The translations under genes were made by a program, and so were the position numbers. Of a stretch of 64,000 nucleotides of DNA, positions 61,555 to 64,000 are shown in pieces (within the stretch, counting starts at the first letter, position 1; the number at the start of each line of letters is the position of its first letter). The stretch covers positions 6,064 to 70,063 of the forward strand of contig CAVSUY010000008.1 of NCBI GenBank assembly GCA_963731035.1, written 5' to 3'. This DNA comes from JAANXG01 sp963731035. Lineage in GTDB: Bacteria > Pseudomonadota > Gammaproteobacteria > Arenicellales > JAANXG01. The notes under the pieces were generated by a model. That model saw nothing but the letters and a program-made list of their open reading frames with translations, had not been told where the DNA came from and made no database searches.

Positions 61555-61573
61555 GACTGACACCGTCTCATTG

Positions 61574-64000
<2,427 letters not shown>

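Overview
The window reads as chromosomal DNA of a high-GC gammaproteobacterium, probably Chromatiales- or Ectothiorhodospiraceae-like. The evidence is family-level recognition of HflD, HflK/HflC, HtpX, BioA, B12-dependent MetH, an HlyU-family protein, a DUF3106 protein and GCGGCTGAAGCCGC-type intergenic repeats. No database search was possible, so every name rests on motifs, length and gene order. No rRNA, tRNA, CRISPR array or riboswitch was found.

Layout. (1) 1-8.6 kb, minus strand: a five-gene overlapping operon that I read as a type I Druantia anti-phage system (druA-B-C-D and the first ~884 codons of druE, which runs off the left edge). (2) 8.7-11.3 kb: a transposase remnant, then an integron cassette array read on the minus strand. 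It has four 96-99 bp attC sites, four small cassette genes, and an attI-like site with a 33-codon leader ORF, but no integrase gene. (3) 11.4-14.0 kb: a decayed partial copy of dinB, an FkbM-like methyltransferase gene and a frameshifted dinB. (4) 14.1-19.6 kb, plus strand: a tightly overlapping five-gene operon coding for a TonB-dependent receptor, a small membrane protein (candidate ECF S component), a TiaS-like DDTD protein, a double ABC ATPase and an EcfT-like protein. This looks like uptake across both membranes of an unidentified substrate.

(5) 19.7-36.9 kb: housekeeping and accessory genes. They include a 2OG-Fe(II) oxygenase-like protein, an ABC-2 exporter, HlyU, a polymer-forming membrane protein, HflD, an S9 peptidase, a DUF192 protein, a sugar aminotransferase/oxidoreductase pair, an SDR, a sigma factor/anti-sigma/DUF3106 unit, an outer-membrane barrel, HtpX and BioA. 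(6) 37-42.7 kb, minus strand: an ArsR-methyltransferase regulator (SahR-like), metF and metH, forming a methionine/SAM-cycle unit with a dyad-rich operator candidate. (7) 42.9-51.5 kb: a MITE-like element, hflK-hflC, small unknown proteins, an agmatinase-family enzyme, a hydantoinase with a 4Fe-4S protein, and a PilH-like receiver.

(8) 52.1-64.0 kb, minus strand: a probable export locus. A beta-helix, proline-rich surface protein (frameshifted, running off the right edge) is followed by two TolC-family lipoproteins (one with a ~300-residue Ala/Glu/Lys coiled coil), two HlyD-type adaptors (one with a GAF-like N-terminus), an M50 protease-HlyD fusion and an unknown protein. No ABC or RND pump gene is visible.

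The integron cassettes and the Druantia operon look less GC-rich than the rest by eye, which fits horizontal acquisition. Short dyad repeats decorate many gene ends, and several lie inside recent local duplications.
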